From Adineta steineri (taxonomy: Eukaryota > Rotifera > Eurotatoria > Adinetida > Adinetidae): DNA of 64,000 nt. Both the position numbers and the translations under genes were made by a program. Every line of letters starts with the position of its first letter. Position 1 is the first letter of the stretch. The stretch spans positions 248,001 through 312,000 of the forward strand of contig CAJNOI010000059.1 in assembly GCA_905250115.1 (NCBI GenBank). Direction: 5' to 3'. The notes under the pieces were generated by a model. The model did no database searches and had not been told where the DNA came from. It worked only from the letters and a program-made list of their open reading frames with translations. Of the stretch, positions 49,477-63,547 are shown in pieces.

Positions 49477-52400
49477 TTAAACAGCGCTTAATTTCACACC
49501 TAGAAAAAATAAAAACAAAATTTAATTTTAGAATCAATGAAATTATTTTGGTTAGTTAAAACATGCATAATAAACAAAAGAGAATGAAATCATATGTATA
49601 TCTTTATGATTCTAATAGATATCCCGGAAAAATGCAGTGAATTCAGACCTCATTAAATTGCCAAATAGAAGTAGAAACTATATGAAAGCTTTCTGAAATA
49701 AGCAAAATAAATCGAATATTTTGTGAATATAAACAATGTGATCATAGTGAATTTTAAATGACATGTGTACTGATCAATATAAATTATTTAAATAATCATA
49801 ATACTGTCTGAATTTTAAAATCACAAGTAATGCATCCTCTTCACATTTACTGGAAAACAATTGAAAACAGGTTTTCGATGTTTTTTTGACCTTTGCCCCC
49901 TCCTCTCACTCTGGCCACCCAACAAATCTCAAATTCGAACTCCTCGCATCGAAATGTCTTTTTTTAGAAAATCGGTTTTCGATGTTTTTTTGACCTTGCG
50001 GACAAACAATTTATGTTTGTAGGACTCTTCTCTACGAGAAAGAGAACAGTACACAATGTCATTATAATTCAATTTATGCTTGCAGTGTTATGCGATATAG
50101 CGTTAAGAATCTATAGGCAATAATACAAAACAAACAAAAGACAGAAGACAAGCAAATTCTTCTTCTTACGTTTGATCTCCAGACGCCTAAGTAAATCTCT
50201 AATTATGAATGAAATATTTTAAAAATATCAAATTTCTTCTTACCATTTTCATCTGAAAAACAATTTTGACAATGAAGTCGATTACTTCGTACGCGAACAT
50301 CTGTTCCTTCGAATGATGATGATAATGGAATATTACAAACAAAACATCGAAAACATTCTATATGATAATATAAGCCGAGTGATTCAATAACCATAGCTGA
50401 ACCTTGACCTAGAATAGCAAATACAATTAAAGAAAAAATAAAAAAAAGAATTAAGAATACTTTCTTGTACCTAATTCTTCATTACATCTTGAACAATGTA
50501 ATTTACCACTAACAGATAAAACACGATTGTTATTACTATTAATCGTAGTGCGAATCGGTGATTTACTAAAAAAAAGATAAAATTAAGTTTTTTTTCAAAT
50601 AAGAATTAATTGATGTAAACTAACGTTCGATTTTTTTGTTGATGTCGATGAGCAGATACATCAAAATCTCTTTGCTGTTGTTGTTGTTGATGATTATTAT
50701 TACGTAAGGGACGATAATGAAGATTATCAACAGGTTCACCATAGTGAAACATACTTATTTGTTTTGATGTTGAAACATTCATTGGTAAATCTTGTTGATA
50801 AGTTTGTGATATAGGACGATGACTAGTAGGATTTTTTCCTGTTTTATGTGATGATAATGCTAAGGGTGGTGGTGGTGGTGCTGCAATAACTAATGGTTTC
50901 TGTTGATCATTAGTAATCCATGAACGATCTTCATGATGACTCTTTTTTGGTACTAAATTCAATGATGTATGAAGTTGTTTACTAGAAAAAGAAGAATGGT
51001 TAATAAGTTGTTTTTTGCTATTATTGAAAATACTAACTTTGTAATACGTTGTTGTGGTTTTTTTTCATCAATTAGACTCGTAACTTTCTTTTGTTGTTGC
51101 TGTTGAAGTGAAGTTGGTGAAGGTAAACTTATTTTCATTTCAGTTACTGTACGATCAGATGGATGTGCTGCAGATGAACGATTCATTATTGTTGACATTG
51201 ATGGTATATCTTGTAAAGATCGTTTTAAATAACTCGGTGATGATTGTTGTTGCTGTTGTTGTTGATGATGATGCGAAGTTTCTAAATAATTAATAACATT
51301 TTCGTATTGATTGACTTTTCTACCATTTATTTTACTATTATTATGCATTAAATTTAAATCTTGTTGTGAAATTGATGATAGCATAGGAGCATTAACGAAA
51401 CTAATTGGTATATTTATTGGTGCTTGCTCCTAATATTTAGTAGAGAAAAAATAAATATTAGAAGAATATTTTGGTATGTAAATATATGCATACGCGTGGT
51501 TTTTGTGCATGAGGAAAATCGAGGATCAGTTCTTGTTGTAGTTGATTCATTTGTTTTTCGACTGATTGACGTGTTTGAGTAATAAGAGATTCATTACGTT
51601 GTTGATCATGACTATTGTTATCTGATGTGCCATGTAGTAAATCTTCAACTGATGTTAATGGTGGTGGTGGTGATAATTTCGGTTTAGTAGCTGTAGGTGG
51701 TACTGGTGGTTTGATAACATCGGATGAAGGTGTTACTGGATTCGAATTAGCTAGAAAAAAGAAAAGTTTTATAAAGACGAAAAAAAAAGATAAAAACAGA
51801 TAATTTACATGCATTATCTAAATTTGGTAATGTTGGTTTCGATACAGATGATGGTTGTTCGTCAACAACAGGTTTTGTTGTCTGTAAAAAGCAAAATCAT
51901 TATAATACATACATATATATATTAAAGAGAAAAGAGATATAGAAGAAATAATAGTAGTGCTAGTAGTAATTCATGCATTGAACACAAGTTTATTAGTATA
52001 TTATATTGCAAAATAATTGAGAGAAAAAGAATATATTATATTACGATTCCTAAGATTTAATTGATTTTTTTTGTCCATTCTATAATAAGATCTTTCTACG
52101 TCGTTCTGTACTATAAACTACAGTGATAGAACAATATTCGAATAAATCTACATCTATTTCTTTATAGGAACAAAAAAAGGTAAGCAAGCTGATTAAACTT
52201 AATAGCTAAACATGCATTAATGAATAAATGTAGAAATAACAAAATATTTGTTTTTTCATTTCCCTACTCATTTTGAAATATTTTTCGTCATATAATAAAA
52301 TGATTAAATTAACAATACAATCATATTCGAATATTTATGAGACAGACAAAAAAAAGAGACGGAAAAAAAATCAATTAATCGTGGTAAAACATTTTTTCGA

Positions 52401-55400
52401 AAAAACAAAAAGTTGAACATTATCGTTTATCACACACACCAAAGAATGTGATTATTAGTGTGCATGTTTATATGTGCATAAATTTTTTTTTTATTTATTG
52501 AATTGTTGAAATAGAAGACGTGCAGTTAAATAGAAACATTTATTTATTAATTATATATGTTCGACTACCTCATTCGTCATGCTTTTGCTGATACTGTTTG
52601 TTGAATTTAGCATTTTCCGAAAAGCTTCAATTGGCGATGAATGAATAATATTCTGAACAATACAAAACAATAGCCATGCATGCATTCAAATAGGTTTTTT
52701 ATCAATGAAAAAAAATAAAATAAATATACATAAGTTTTTTTTTATTATTTTTTTTTGTTTTAGAAACAATTCTTTTGTATCATGCATCTAGTATAGGTGA
52801 AAATAAATGAGTAGCTCTGTTCTCAATAAATATATTCTCATTAATTAAGACAGAAAAGAAAAATCTTACGGTTTCATTAGAATTTGGTGAATCTAACATA
52901 ATTGAAGGTGTTGAACGAAATGGTTTTGGTGCGCCAATAGTTAATGGTATGATGGGTGTTTGTTGTACTGGAATAGTTTTAATTGTATCAGTTGATGGAA
53001 TAGACGAAGGTGGAGTATAAGGTGGAAATTCATAAACAGGAGAATGAATATTAGATGGAGTAGTATATGAAAGTTCAGTTGTACGTGTCATTGTTGAAGA
53101 ATAAGACGATGCAGGTGTAGTAGATCGAGAATTCGATAAAGGTTTTTGTGGTGATGGTGTTCTACTATGTTGTTCAACTGTAAGTCCACTTGTAATTGTT
53201 TGAGAATTATCATCAACAATATCTACAAAAGAAACGCAAAAATAGATTTAAAAGCTTTTTTGCTATGATTTTTTTATAGACCTTCATAAGTTCGAACAAG
53301 CATTTTAATACTTCCACGTAAATTTCGTTCTTTAAGAATTTTTCGTACTTGATCAAATGTCATATGTTCAATATTTTCATCATTCATTGCTATGAGTTCA
53401 TCATCAACACATAATCCAGCTTTATCAGCAGGACTACCTAGAACAATAAAAATATGATGAACTAGGTATTGAACGAAAAGTCTTTTTTTTTGTTCTATAA
53501 ATTTTTTTGTGAGATATAAAATCTATGCAATATAATTTTCACTTGATTAGTGTGAAAAAAAACAAAATATATATTTCGTAATGATATTCACCTTCGATTA
53601 TTTTTTGCAATGACTTAGATAATGAAATGAATAGTATGATGTATTAATTTCATATTAGGACAAGGTCAGATAAACTTTGTGATAGATGCATAGGATCACG
53701 TAGGTTAATAGCGAAGTGTCTAACAAAGAATTAGAGAATAACGACTGATTATGAACGTCCGAAAGAGATTTTAAAAGCCTAGTGTATATATAGTTCATAA
53801 TATTACATCTATGCAGACTATCAGAGAGTATATTTCCATTAGTACATCGAAAAGGTATGTTTTATTTTTTTTACCGTCTTCAAGTGTTGAAATATATATC
53901 GGACGATTTTGTGCTGGTCCACCGTTCAGTTTAAAACCAAAACCACGTACTTCAACACCTTTCTGTATAAATACTTCATGTATTTTAGCAGGACCCTGAA
54001 AATATTTGTTTTATTTAGAAGAAATTATTTTCTTTTTGCTTTACTCTAATTCGTTGAGGTGATGGGCTTTTAGATGGTGCTCGATTAGGCACTGTTAACT
54101 GTTCAGTGGATTCATTTGTTGTAGATGGTAATGGTGCCTCGGTCGATGGTGTTGGAACAGGAGGACGTGGAGGTTTAGCTTCTGATTTATTTGATCTAGA
54201 ATAAAAAAGATTTGAATATATAAATTAAGAAATATTCAAAGTTAATCCTACGTTTTAATAGGACTAGGAGGTGATCGTTCATTGTCTGGTATTGATAGTG
54301 GTCCGTCATCGTCATTAGGACTTTGAACTGAGCTTTGTTTACGTTTTTGTTCACGTTTTTGACGCCAATTTTCAACAGCCTAAGAATATAAAATTACAAA
54401 AAAATCTTATTAATTTTATTGTTTATTTTTTTTCGTTCTTATAAAACTTTACATTTCTATGCAAAAACACTCATACGTTATGTTGATTTTATATTTCTAC
54501 AAACTATTACTTGTCTAAAGAGTAATAAAGAAGAAAAAAAAGAAGAAAGATATACCACTTTATTGAACTAAGATAACAAGTATAATGAAATAAAAACAAA
54601 TGTGTAATATGAGATGATTGCTGTTCCTTATTAAATACTATTTCAAAGATAGAACTTAAAATCTATGTACATGCAAAACGTACTTCACTAAAATCTTGAT
54701 AGTGTTCATCCTGTCTTAAGCGTGCTGCTGAATATATATGAATACTACTAGCAGGAGTTGCTGAAGGTTTTTGGCTCGTTGTCGTTTTCGCTGTCCAACC
54801 TTTCATGATAATTAATATGTATTGAATGACACGTTTAATTGATTTTGATTAGATACATATCAGAAGAGAATGAGGACGATCCACAATTATCATCATATAA
54901 TTGAATGTACGTCATAAGGCTACCATTCGTTTATATATGTATATATGTATATATGAATATCTTCATTTTTTCTTCGTTCGTCGCCTATACTTGCACCACT
55001 ATAATTTTAGGCTTTTTTGTTTTGTATTTGAGCAAGGTGTGCCGTGCACACTGTAGTAGAAGAAAGAATGTAACCTCTTTTTCTTTTTCGTCTTCTCCTT
55101 CTNNNNNNNNNNGTAGAAGAAAGAATGTAACCTCTTTTTCTTTTTCGTCTTCTCCTTCTTCCTCTAATGTTTAGACAGAAAGAGAGACGGGAGGGGGGGG
55201 AGGGAGAGGAAGGGAGAGAGAGAGAGTAATCGAGTTATGCGAACACACGTCTTTGATCCAATCTCGAATAAGAAACCAACAAACGACTTTCTCTTTTCCA
55301 CTCTCTATTCCCCTTCTTCTCTTTAAACAACAACAACAACTAATCACAAGTCGAGAGACATCGTGAAAAGAGCAGTATCTGTGTTGATAACAATAAAAAA

Positions 55401-56994
55401 AGGAGAAAAAAAAAAAGTTCCCTTTTTACTTTTTTTTATTAATTGTTGTGGTTTTTTTTTTATTATATTCCTTATCAACAAAAAATAGTTTGTTATTGAA
55501 ATCAGTTTAAAACAAAAGCAATCAGGCATATAATATTGATGCCCATATATATAAACTACCTTCTCTAATCTCTATTACAAACACAACAACTTATTTTACT
55601 GGTTGATTAATAAAAGCGAAAAGAAAAAAAACGAACGATGACCATGATGACGCAAGATGCAAACGTTGTAGATTAGGTAACACCTTTTGCTTGCTTCCGT
55701 TTGATACGTGTACGTCAAAGCAGGCAAATTCAATTAAGCGAAATATTTGTCCGATTTTCTTAGACATTTACTATCCCGCATAACAAAAGAGACAAAAAAA
55801 GGAAGAAATTGTGTAGGTGTAACAAAAAAAGATAAGATATAATAATGATAAATGTCTCTTGGTGTCGATTTCGTGTAAACATGAGATTATTAAAAATTCC
55901 AAACATTTTTTTTTCTCTTTTCGACAATAAGAAGGAAAAAAAAGGTATATAACATTTGAAGTTTTTATCAAATGAGGAATTTCTTTTTTAAAATGAAGGT
56001 CAATAGTTTCAACGGAAAAATTGATTGAAACAAATTAAAGAAAACTGTCAAGTACAAAAGACCTTGTTCGTATATAAATGAGGAAAAAATATGTCTCATA
56101 TTATTCAATTTATTAATGAAAAAATTTCCATAGACGTTAATGAACTAATTTAAAAGTCTGACTTATTTTCATTACAGGATGAAAGATATCCTTGCTTTTT
56201 TTCAAAAGCATCAATATTTAGTTATACTATGAACAAGAAGTTATTTCTAAATGACATTCAAATAAACACCCACTTTTTTTTGTCATCATCCCTTATCAAC
56301 CCATAATGGTTTAGTGTTAAACTATACTGAATGTTTTTCTATCGATAATTCTCTCATTATAAATAACATAACTAAGATTCGCGCATAGGATTTCTTACAA
56401 AGTTGAAACATTACACGTACGAATCATATATCTTAATTACAGTATATAGATTTTCCTATGAATAACTCCTAAATCAATAATAAAAATAATTACCTTTGAC
56501 CAATCTCTATCATCGTCATCATCATCATCATTCATTTTATTTGACTTTGTATTATTACGAAGATCATTATTAAGATTATGATTATTTAATTTAAAAGTTT
56601 CCTGTAAACGTTTTCTTGATTCGAATAAGGTTAATTGTACTTGAGCACGTTCAATTAAATCATGATTAGGATGAATTTTAACAAATTGTAATGGATCATT
56701 ATTTAATTTATTTACATTTAATGTTCCATTAAAATGTCGTGTTGGTATAGTTGTTGTTGAGGCTAATTCATCAATTGATTGTGAACGTCCTTGACGATGA
56801 AGTGATGATGATGAACCACCATTACCATAAAATTTCGAACTATCCAATGATGTATAATCAGAATCAACTGAACCTTGATCACTATTATCAAATAAAACTA
56901 GATGATTATGTGTTATTGTTTTATTGCTAGCTGACGATGGAGATAAAAGTATTGGAGAAAAACCATTCGATTGATTTTGTTGAAAAGTTGACAT
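49477..56994 (-). CDS. LMO7/LIMCH1/Smash-like PDZ-LIM protein with alternative first exons
   Basis: A cytoskeletal adaptor. Two possible first exons, 56994-56494 (167 codons, ending DDDDRDWSK) and 54806-54684 (41 codons), both end in phase 0 before exon 54379-54252 (AVENWRQKREQKRK). The join DRDWSK-AVENWRQKR resembles the DxDW...NWK segment of LMO7 and Smash. A PDZ domain follows (GFGFKLNGGPAQNRPIYI ... SPADKAGL ... DELIAMN), then a long Pro/Ser/Gln-rich region. One LIM domain comes next (LHCSRCNEELGQGSAMVIES, YYHIECFRCFVCN, LHCQNCF). The last exons (50196-50170 and 49499-49477) are small and less certain; they give a C-terminus KLSAV, a class I PDZ ligand. All exon sums fit: about 960 or 834 residues. 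The family works at cell junctions and actin. No calponin-homology domain is seen. Confidence 0.83.
49870..49997. repeat. Direct repeat of 24 bp, 104 bp apart
   Basis: The sequence beginning GGTTTTCGATG and ending TTGACCTT occurs at 49870-49893 and again at 49974-49997, inside the last intron of the LMO7-like gene. The spacer contains a CCCCCTCCTCTC stretch. No terminal inverted repeat is obvious. It could be a two-copy minisatellite or part of an old insertion. Confidence 0.6.
54807..56493. other. Intron / internal promoter region of the LMO7-like gene
   Basis: Would be an intron for the long form and promoter sequence for the short form. It holds an assembly gap (55103-55112) and a G/GA-rich tract at about 55185-55225. 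No other coding signal. Confidence 0.5.
55056..55159. other. Assembly gap flanked by an identical sequence
   Basis: Ten N at 55103-55112 are flanked on both sides by the same sequence of about 47 bp, starting GTAGAAGAAAGAATGTAACC. This pattern is expected when overlapping contig ends were scaffolded without being merged. Confidence 0.85.
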
Positions 56995-58478
56995 GATTTT
57001 AATGATGATGTATTACGTCATCATTTGGTAATCATTATCTGAACATTTTAAAAAAAAAGAAAGAAAAACATATGAATAGATATATCATTTATCTTCAAGG
57101 ATAAAACGGCTCAATTTGAAACGATCAGTAGGATTGAGGGCGGATCTACAAATAAGCTGCTACGTATATATATATATATATAGTCGTTTCAACATATACT
57201 ACATCTACCTCAATCATCATCATCATCATCAACATCGATCATACTGAATAAGACGAGAAAAAAGAACGACAACGAAACTTTATGCAAATTTATTTATATG
57301 TCGGTTACACATCTATAGAAAAAAAAAGGGAGACCCCATTCCTTTTTCTTCTTCTTCTTCTTCCCCTTCTTCTCTGACCAAACGAGCCATAAGATGTATA
57401 GTAAAAAATGTTCACTGCGCCACATACATCTATTTATGATAAAAATCAGCGTCATCATTAACGTTCTTCTTCGCATAGATTTTTTTTTTGAGTACGGTAT
57501 ATGCTTGTGAGTACGATCAAATGTATATACATATATATACGTATACGTACCGCATAGACAACGACGATTCGATTTATTAGTAATAAGGAGAGGAAGAAAA
57601 TGAAGGAACACTTACTCTACTATCGAAATGTAAATTATCATTGATGCCCAATTGATTTCCTTAGCAATGTATATATATATATATATACATATATACGCTT
57701 ATGCACGAAAAGAACTTAAAATGTTGACAGTTTGTTATTGTAATATAGGCATATTTCTAGTTCAAATAGAAAAGATGAAAAGAGAATATATAAACTAGAG
57801 CGAAAGTTTCATTTATAATATTGCGGTGATACAGAAGAAATTTGAGATGATCAGCAAAAAAAAAACATCGAGATACGCAAAGCAGCCGTTTGACTGTTGT
57901 TTCAATGCCATACTAAATACTCACATTTTCTTTTTCAAGGGCAATGATGATGTGTGGCGGGTGGTTATACCGGTCAATGGTACATCATAAATCATCATGC
58001 TGTGTTCTTTTCGACCTCCGTCCACTATTCTGTTCTTCTATTTTGACATTCAACGAAAAAAAAAAGAATGAGAAAGAGGAGAAAAAGAAAGAAAGAATAT
58101 AAATGACCAGCACAGACAGACAACTAATTTTATTTCTTTTATTATATGTCTAGTTGCTTGTCTGATCTCTATAAGAGGATTGTAAGCACGTTTTAGCATC
58201 TTGTCTGTCTCACTTTTCTTTATTTGTATTATTATATTTCATTCATTATGTGACAATTGTATGAATGTTTCATTGTCACATACATACATCTACCTTATTC
58301 TGTTGATGATGCATGACATTGTTTTACATTTACGAATAGTTTCACCTCCATTATGTATCTAGAAAATGAGACAAGACAAGGTTCCTTCTTCTTGATCGTT
58401 CACCACCTTTCAGGGATCTTTGATAAGTGGAGAAGATACGATGAGTTGACAATAGTGGCATGTTTCGATCAAACAAGA

Positions 58479-58509
<31 letters not shown>

Positions 58510-60109
58510 AATTTGTCTATAATTTAACTATTTTCATAATATACTATTTAGAGTTTATCATCAGATTAAACAAAGATATAATCGCGTACAAACTTCTTTC
58601 TATATTCGTTGTCCGTATATGTCAAATTACAAGCTTGAGAGGTGAAGAAAGATGAATGTCTTTTACTCTGTGTGTGTCTCGTTTTCTTCTTTTCTCTAAT
58701 CAACATCTACCAGACTATAAGAGAGAAGGAATTATTCTCTGTTTCTCTCTCTCGTTAAACCATATTTGTGTGTCACATCAAGCTGATGTTCAATATACAC
58801 GTGTACATATATACTCTCGCATTCAAAGGTCAACTTAAACTTATATGTATATATGAATATATATATATATATGTGTTAGAGAGACAGAGAGAGAGTTAGA
58901 CGAAAGGGGTAAGCAAACATACAAACGGATCCTTAGAAAAAGGAAAGATGCTTGTACGAATGGCTGAGTGCATAATTGCCTTCAAGTAATCAATGTCAAT
59001 TTAGTCAGTTTAGAATAACACCAATGAAAATGCGATAATCAAAGGCAAGTTTGATGAACATACATATGAACATATGTCAAGCGATTAATACCTCATCAGT
59101 TAAGAACACTAGACAAAGATATAAAAAAAAGAGAGAAATATTGTGAATAGGTGATAAAAAAAATCATTTATCTCGAATGTAAGTGTTGAAAGTTAATAAA
59201 TTGAATTATTAAGAAAACAAAGACTTGATATTGAAACATGTGAATTAACTTATGATAGGTTAGAATAAATAACCGTTCATTGAATTTATAAATAGATTTG
59301 AAAAGTTCGACTTCTGGCGTCCTCTCATAAACATGAATTAATAGAATCAACATCAGTTAAGATTAAGTAAAGTTCTTATTGATATTAGATAAGAGTTTAT
59401 ACATGAAACTATTTTATTTGAACAATATAATCCTTTTTTTTCTCTTCCTCTTTAATTATAATCATAATAATCAGTAAAGGAAGTTAATAAAAATTTATCG
59501 CATGATAAATATTTCTATGATTATATAATCGAGAAAAATCTATTCATTTTATTTTTTGCATAGATGTTTGTTTGAAAATAATTAACAATAATCTATCAAG
59601 TTATCTTTGTATTTCGAGTATAGATGAATGGATAATATCTATACTTTATCAGTATAGATTGTAATTACACATTTTCTTTTTCTATGAACAATTATTTGAA
59701 ATTTTATGATGAAAGTAAAAGTTATTGAAATGAAAATCTTGTCAAATAAATACACAAAAACCACAGAGAAGTTCATATAGTATTATGTACATATAATTCA
59801 AACTATCTAAAAAAAATGTCTACCTGTTATATCAGTATCAAAAAACGAGCGAGATATAAGTAATAAAAAGAAAGAAAGGAAAGGAAAAAAAAATAATATC
59901 ATATAAAAATGATGATGTTGATGATGTAGTAAACACTCTGTAACTGTTTCAATGTTAAAAAAAGAATCCGAAATATTTTTAACATGAAAGATATTGAGAA
60001 GAAAAAAACATGCATGGATAATCACAGACGAGCATAAATAGAAGAAAAAGTTTTATTGACAAAAATTGACCTAGAAGATAAATTTGAATTATGTTTTTAT
60101 ATTTATCAA
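56995..60109. other. Intergenic, no gene recognised
   Basis: About 3.1 kb between the LMO7-like first exon and the K2P channel 3' end. It contains several (TA)n microsatellites (57163-57182, 57668-57690, 58855-58872) and a GAAA repeat near 58478-58505. No protein or RNA gene recognised. Confidence 0.5.
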
Positions 60110-63100
60110 TCATCCAGGATCATTAGATCGTTTAACAAAACCAAAACGTCTACCGAATCGACGAAATTTTGACATGATTTCATCTTGCATTAATTTAAAT
60201 GACATGGCCATAACAATCATGCCAAATAAAAGAAATAATGCACACATTGCTGCTTTACCAGCTTTGGATTCTGTTACTGTCCCTTTACCTGGTACGAGAT
60301 CACCAAAACCAATTGTTGTAAATGTTATAAAACAAAAATATGCTCCATCAAGTACATGCCAATTTTCCCATTGAGCAAAAAGTAATGCACCCATAGTTAT
60401 ATAAAGTGCCAGAACAGCTAAGGTTGCTACAATAGGTACATGTCGAGAATCATCAGACTCCGACTAAACGAAAAAGAGGAAATTTGTATGAACAGAAAAA
60501 AAAGAAGATATTCTTACGTCAGGATTTTCAAAACTTTGTCTAGTATCATCTGGTATACAATCTTTTAAATGTCCACGACATATTCGTCGATAAACAAAAT
60601 TAATTATTCTTGAATAACCAGAAATAAATGCATCAGCTAATAAATCACCTGTATATGTTAAACACATAAACATCAGAGGAATACCAATCATAGCATATAT
60701 CTATAGAATAGAATAAACAACATGAATCGAACTGTCTCTCTCCCTCATGAAGAAATCAATAGTTTTATTTTACCATTGTTGCAATTTTTCCTTCTGTTGT
60801 TTTCGGTGTTATATTTCCATATCCAATAGTTGTTATAACTGTTGCTGAATATAACATAGCACTAGAAAATGTCCAAACTTCGACAGTATTTTGTTCTTGT
60901 TGTTGTTGATCACTTCCATATTGATTTTTTTCTTCTGCACCAAAATATTGCATTAATTCATAATCAATATGATGTTTCCATAAATCTTTTTCAACATCTA
61001 TTTGCCAACCATCATTACGTTCATCATTACGTGATATTCCACCACGCCATAATGCATATTTAAGTTCAAATGTTTGATTTAAAACACGATTAAATTCTCT
61101 ATAAGCATGAAGATATAATTGATCAACAAAATGTTGTCGATTTCGTTCTTTTTCTTCTAATCGTTCTAATTCATAACGTGATTCTATTGCATCAAATATC
61201 AATCCACCAAGAATAACATAACCAACAACGAGACCACCTGAAATATATATATAAAAATTCTTTAGGTATATAATTTTACTTTGTGACATTGACAAACTCT
61301 CATAGTACTTCACTTAAATGAGAAATACGATACAATCTACGTTTTTCTTACGGACATGAAAGTTGATAAAAATCAGACTTATTAATGTTTGTAGAAATAA
61401 TTCATATCCGTTAAGATCACTCTCAGGAAAGATAAGTTTCTTCCGGAGTATAAAAATTACATGAAATTTTTATTATTTATATTGGTGTTCTAGTAGTTAA
61501 GAACCAAGAATAAAATTTATCAAAAATAATTAATTTGATAAATATAATTTTCTTTTGATTGAGAGAACGTGTCTTTCTGTAGAATCTAGCTAAGCTTCTT
61601 ACTATAAAAAGATCTCTTGAAAAAAGTGGTTTTGTTGAAGTGATGGATTTATCTTACTGTCTTTACATATGTAAAAAAAGAAAGATTTAGAAAAGATGGT
61701 TTTCTTTTTACGTCCTACAGGCAGATATGTTCTTTCAACCAATAAATAAAATAAAATTAATGCAATATAGCCCGATCGACATAACTATATTTTATTTGTA
61801 CTTGAAAAATATCTGACAAAAATTTCATTTTTTCATTAAACTTGTATTGATCTCACATAATTATTATTGTTAAATGTAACTTACCTAAACCAAGTTGACT
61901 AAAGGCAACTTTCGATACTGAACGTAATATTTGTCGAAATTTCTCTTGTCGTGTTTGTTCCATTGATAGATTATCACCACCTGATTTTGGCCCTGAAATA
62001 TTATCGTGAGAATCAATAACAAATGCACTATCCGGTGAAAGTAAGTCTATAAAAATAATTAAAATTCTATTTATATTTTTAAATATAAATAAAAAATACA
62101 TACGTTTCTGTTTGCCAGCAGGTACTGGAATGTCTCCTTCTTCGTCAAATGACAAAATAGGTGCTTGCATGCGTTCATATTTAGTTCGTGCTGAACGCAC
62201 TTGTGTAGTATCAGTAGATCGATTATTAACTTTTGACTAGAATTAATGAATAAAAAAACAAAGAAAAATAATTAAAAATCGAAATTAATCACATGAATAT
62301 CATTATTCAAAGTTTTCTGATAGTCAATTGAATATATATAGGGCGTTTCATTTGTAAGATCAGGTGAAGAACCATAACCAAAATTAATGTGAGTAGAAAA
62401 ATGAGAATGAGGAGGAGGAGGATTTGATAATGATGAATTTGTATTTGATTGTTTATATTTTTTAAATGGATTAAAAAAAGAAAGCATAACCTCCGGTTTT
62501 GATTATTTATGTCTTCTTGTTCTTTTTTATTTTTATTTTATGTGATTGTGAAAGACAAAAGAAGAGAAAATAGATTCTTCTTTTTTTTCTTCTTTCTCGT
62601 CACTATTCCGTAAAAATGAACATGAAAGGTCTCTTCTTTATTTTCACTTCTCGTGTTCTCGTTTATGTGGGTTCCAAATCATTAACACCATTATAATTTT
62701 ACAAAAAAAGTAAACTCTAATAATACTACTTTCTGTTTTATTTTTTTATACAGGAAAAGAAGGTCATGCAGATGCATATTATATATAGTTCAGTCAAAAA
62801 TAATAATATACAAAACTAATTTATCATAATTTTTCTTGATAAACAATATTCAAGTGCTTTTTTTTCTTTGTCATTGCTATTTCTCATAATTCTTTTTTCT
62901 TGATTGTTATTTCATATCGTCATTATTTTTGTTTATTATTCTTATGTACATAAGTATGTACGCCTCCATTCGATAACTGCACATTCTATCTGTCACCAAT
63001 TTTCAGTTTTATCAACGACGTCTATCATTTACGAGACACAACTGTCGATATCATTAGATTAACTATGATATACTTTTTTGAAATAATATATGCGAAATAT

Positions 63101-63547
63101 CTTACTTATAAAACGTTTTCTTTTAATAATTAAGCCCTATGCGTAAATATAATTGAGACTGTTGAAAACAGTTTGTCAATTCTGTCATTTAAAATGATCG
63201 ATGAGTACAACTGTAGAAAAGATAATATTCAGTATACTTAATTCTATCTGTTATCGAATAAGCAAAGTATTTATCTTTTTAGTGTTTTATAATCAAAATA
63301 TATATATAAATATAGAGATAGTAAAGAAAAAAAATGTTTTTTCTACCTTGGAACCCCTATGAATTTCATTGTTATCATCTTCAGGAATATCACTATCAAT
63401 ATTTTGAACATCTTCAGATGGTCGTCTGCTTGCTTTACGATGTTGTGCATGTAGGAGATGATGGGATGTACTATGAATACTGACTGCACTTGGACGACGA
63501 AGTCCTGAACTCGAATGTCGCTTTACATGTAGTCTTGTAGCAATCAT
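60110..63547 (-). CDS. Two-pore-domain (K2P/TWIK) potassium channel with alternative first exons
   Basis: A leak potassium channel. Common exons are 62236-62104, 62046-61885, 61237-60774, 60700-60518 and 60463-60110. Two alternative phase 0 first exons precede them: 63547-63347 (MIATRLHVKRH) and 62487-62293 (MLSFFNPFKKYK), giving about 498 or 496 residues. Each subunit has two pore loops, with selectivity filters TTIGYGN and TTIGFGD, both intact. TM1 reads GGLVVGYVILGGLIFDAIE. A long extracellular cap follows (about 61170-60900). MIGIPLMFMCLTYTGDLLAD and MCALFLLFGMIVMAM are later helices. The short tail is basic (KFRRFGRRFGFVKR). The cytoplasmic N-terminus is Ser-rich and changes with first-exon choice, which may alter trafficking or regulation (inference). 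Confidence 0.92.

Noticed and set aside
58960-58985. Possible tRNA (TGGCTGAGTGC resembles an A box)
   Set aside because: No B box or acceptor stem pairing at the right distance.
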